DNA from: Halieaceae bacterium
GTDB taxonomy: Bacteria > Pseudomonadota > Gammaproteobacteria > Pseudomonadales > Halieaceae
DNA length: 5,628 nucleotides
Assembly: GCA_018666055.1 (NCBI GenBank)
Contig: JABJAS010000273.1
Coordinates: forward strand, 1 to 5,628
Direction: 5' to 3'
A program made the translations under genes and the position numbers. Positions 5,528-5,628 of this stretch are shown here, in pieces. The notes beneath the pieces were generated by a model. It was not told the DNA's origin and did no database searches. It saw only the letters and a program-made list of their open reading frames with translations. Within the stretch, counting starts at the first letter, position 1. Each line of letters opens with the position of its first letter.

Positions 5528-5628
5528 ATGGTAACGACGTCAACTGCGGTGGTTTTTGAGCAACCTGGAGAAATGTCGGTTCGCCGCGTCCAGTTGCCAG
5601 AACCCCACGCTACAGATTGCGTTGTGAA
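5528..5628 (+). CDS. bchC: BchC, bacteriochlorophyllide a dehydrogenase (5' part, runs off the window)
   Basis: Only the first 33 codons are present, beginning MVTTSTAVVFEQPGEMSVRR and ending LPEPHATDCVV. This matches the N-terminus of BchC, a zinc-type alcohol dehydrogenase (MDR) relative. BchC oxidises the 3-hydroxyethyl group of the chlorin to 3-acetyl late in bacteriochlorophyll a synthesis, using NAD. The position after crtF and the paired PpsR sites support this, since crtEF-bchCXYZ is a conserved order. ATG 5528 is the only plausible start, because an in-frame TGA lies at 5513-5515 with no other start codon after it. The nearest Shine-Dalgarno-like AAGGA (5508-5512) is 15 bp away, too far to be optimal. 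The catalytic and cofactor regions lie outside the window. Confidence 0.88.
   Translation, partial: MVTTSTAVVFEQPGEMSVRRVQLPEPHATDCVV

Noticed and set aside
5522..5531. GCCACCATGG resembling a eukaryotic Kozak context at the bchC start
   Set aside because: Everything else in the window is bacterial; the match is coincidental and has no meaning for bacterial initiation.
1..5628. Search for insertion sequences, CRISPR arrays, tRNA or rRNA genes and direct repeats
   Set aside because: None seen; apart from short intergenic regions the window is filled by intact photosynthesis genes.

Overview
This window is part of a photosynthesis gene cluster from an aerobic anoxygenic phototrophic or purple proteobacterium. 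The order is puhE, a HemN-type radical SAM gene, crtC on the opposite strand, crtE, crtF, then the start of bchC. This is where the end of a puh operon meets the start of the classical crtEF-bchC superoperon. The carotenoid genes crtC, crtE and crtF belong to the acyclic spheroidene/spirilloxanthin route. Their protein style, with moderate GC, suggests a marine gammaproteobacterium of the OM60/NOR5 (Halieaceae) type. That placement is an inference; a betaproteobacterium cannot be excluded from sequence alone.

Left part (1-2279, + strand): the last codons of an unidentified upstream gene overlap puhE by an ATGA. puhE encodes a polytopic membrane protein of the photosynthetic complex assembly / bacteriochlorophyll modulation family. 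After a 183-bp gap comes a 437-codon HemN-family gene. It keeps the radical SAM cysteine triad but has lost several residues that are conserved in true oxygen-independent coproporphyrinogen III oxidases. It ends 9 bp from the end of the convergent crtC.

Middle (2289-4240): crtC (carotenoid 1,2-hydratase) and crtE (geranylgeranyl diphosphate synthase) diverge from a 95-bp control region. This region holds two TGT-N12-ACA type PpsR/CrtJ operators, 8 bp apart. Each operator contains an extended -10 element pointing outward, so one pair of operators should control both directions.

Right part (4244-5628): crtF (acyclic carotenoid O-methyltransferase) follows crtE by 3 bp. A second pair of perfect TGT-N12-ACA operators, with the same 8-bp spacing, lies over the -35 and -10 elements of a strong-looking promoter for bchC. 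bchC runs off the window. An 11-codon leader ORF with a good ribosome binding site sits between that promoter and bchC, whose own start lacks a Shine-Dalgarno sequence.

Together the genes supply the C20 precursor (CrtE), late carotenoid tailoring (CrtC, CrtF), a late bacteriochlorophyll step (BchC), and assembly/tetrapyrrole accessory functions (PuhE, HemN-like). The pathway itself is well known. The parts that deserve attention are the divergent HemN paralogue, the paired operator geometry and the bchC leader ORF.
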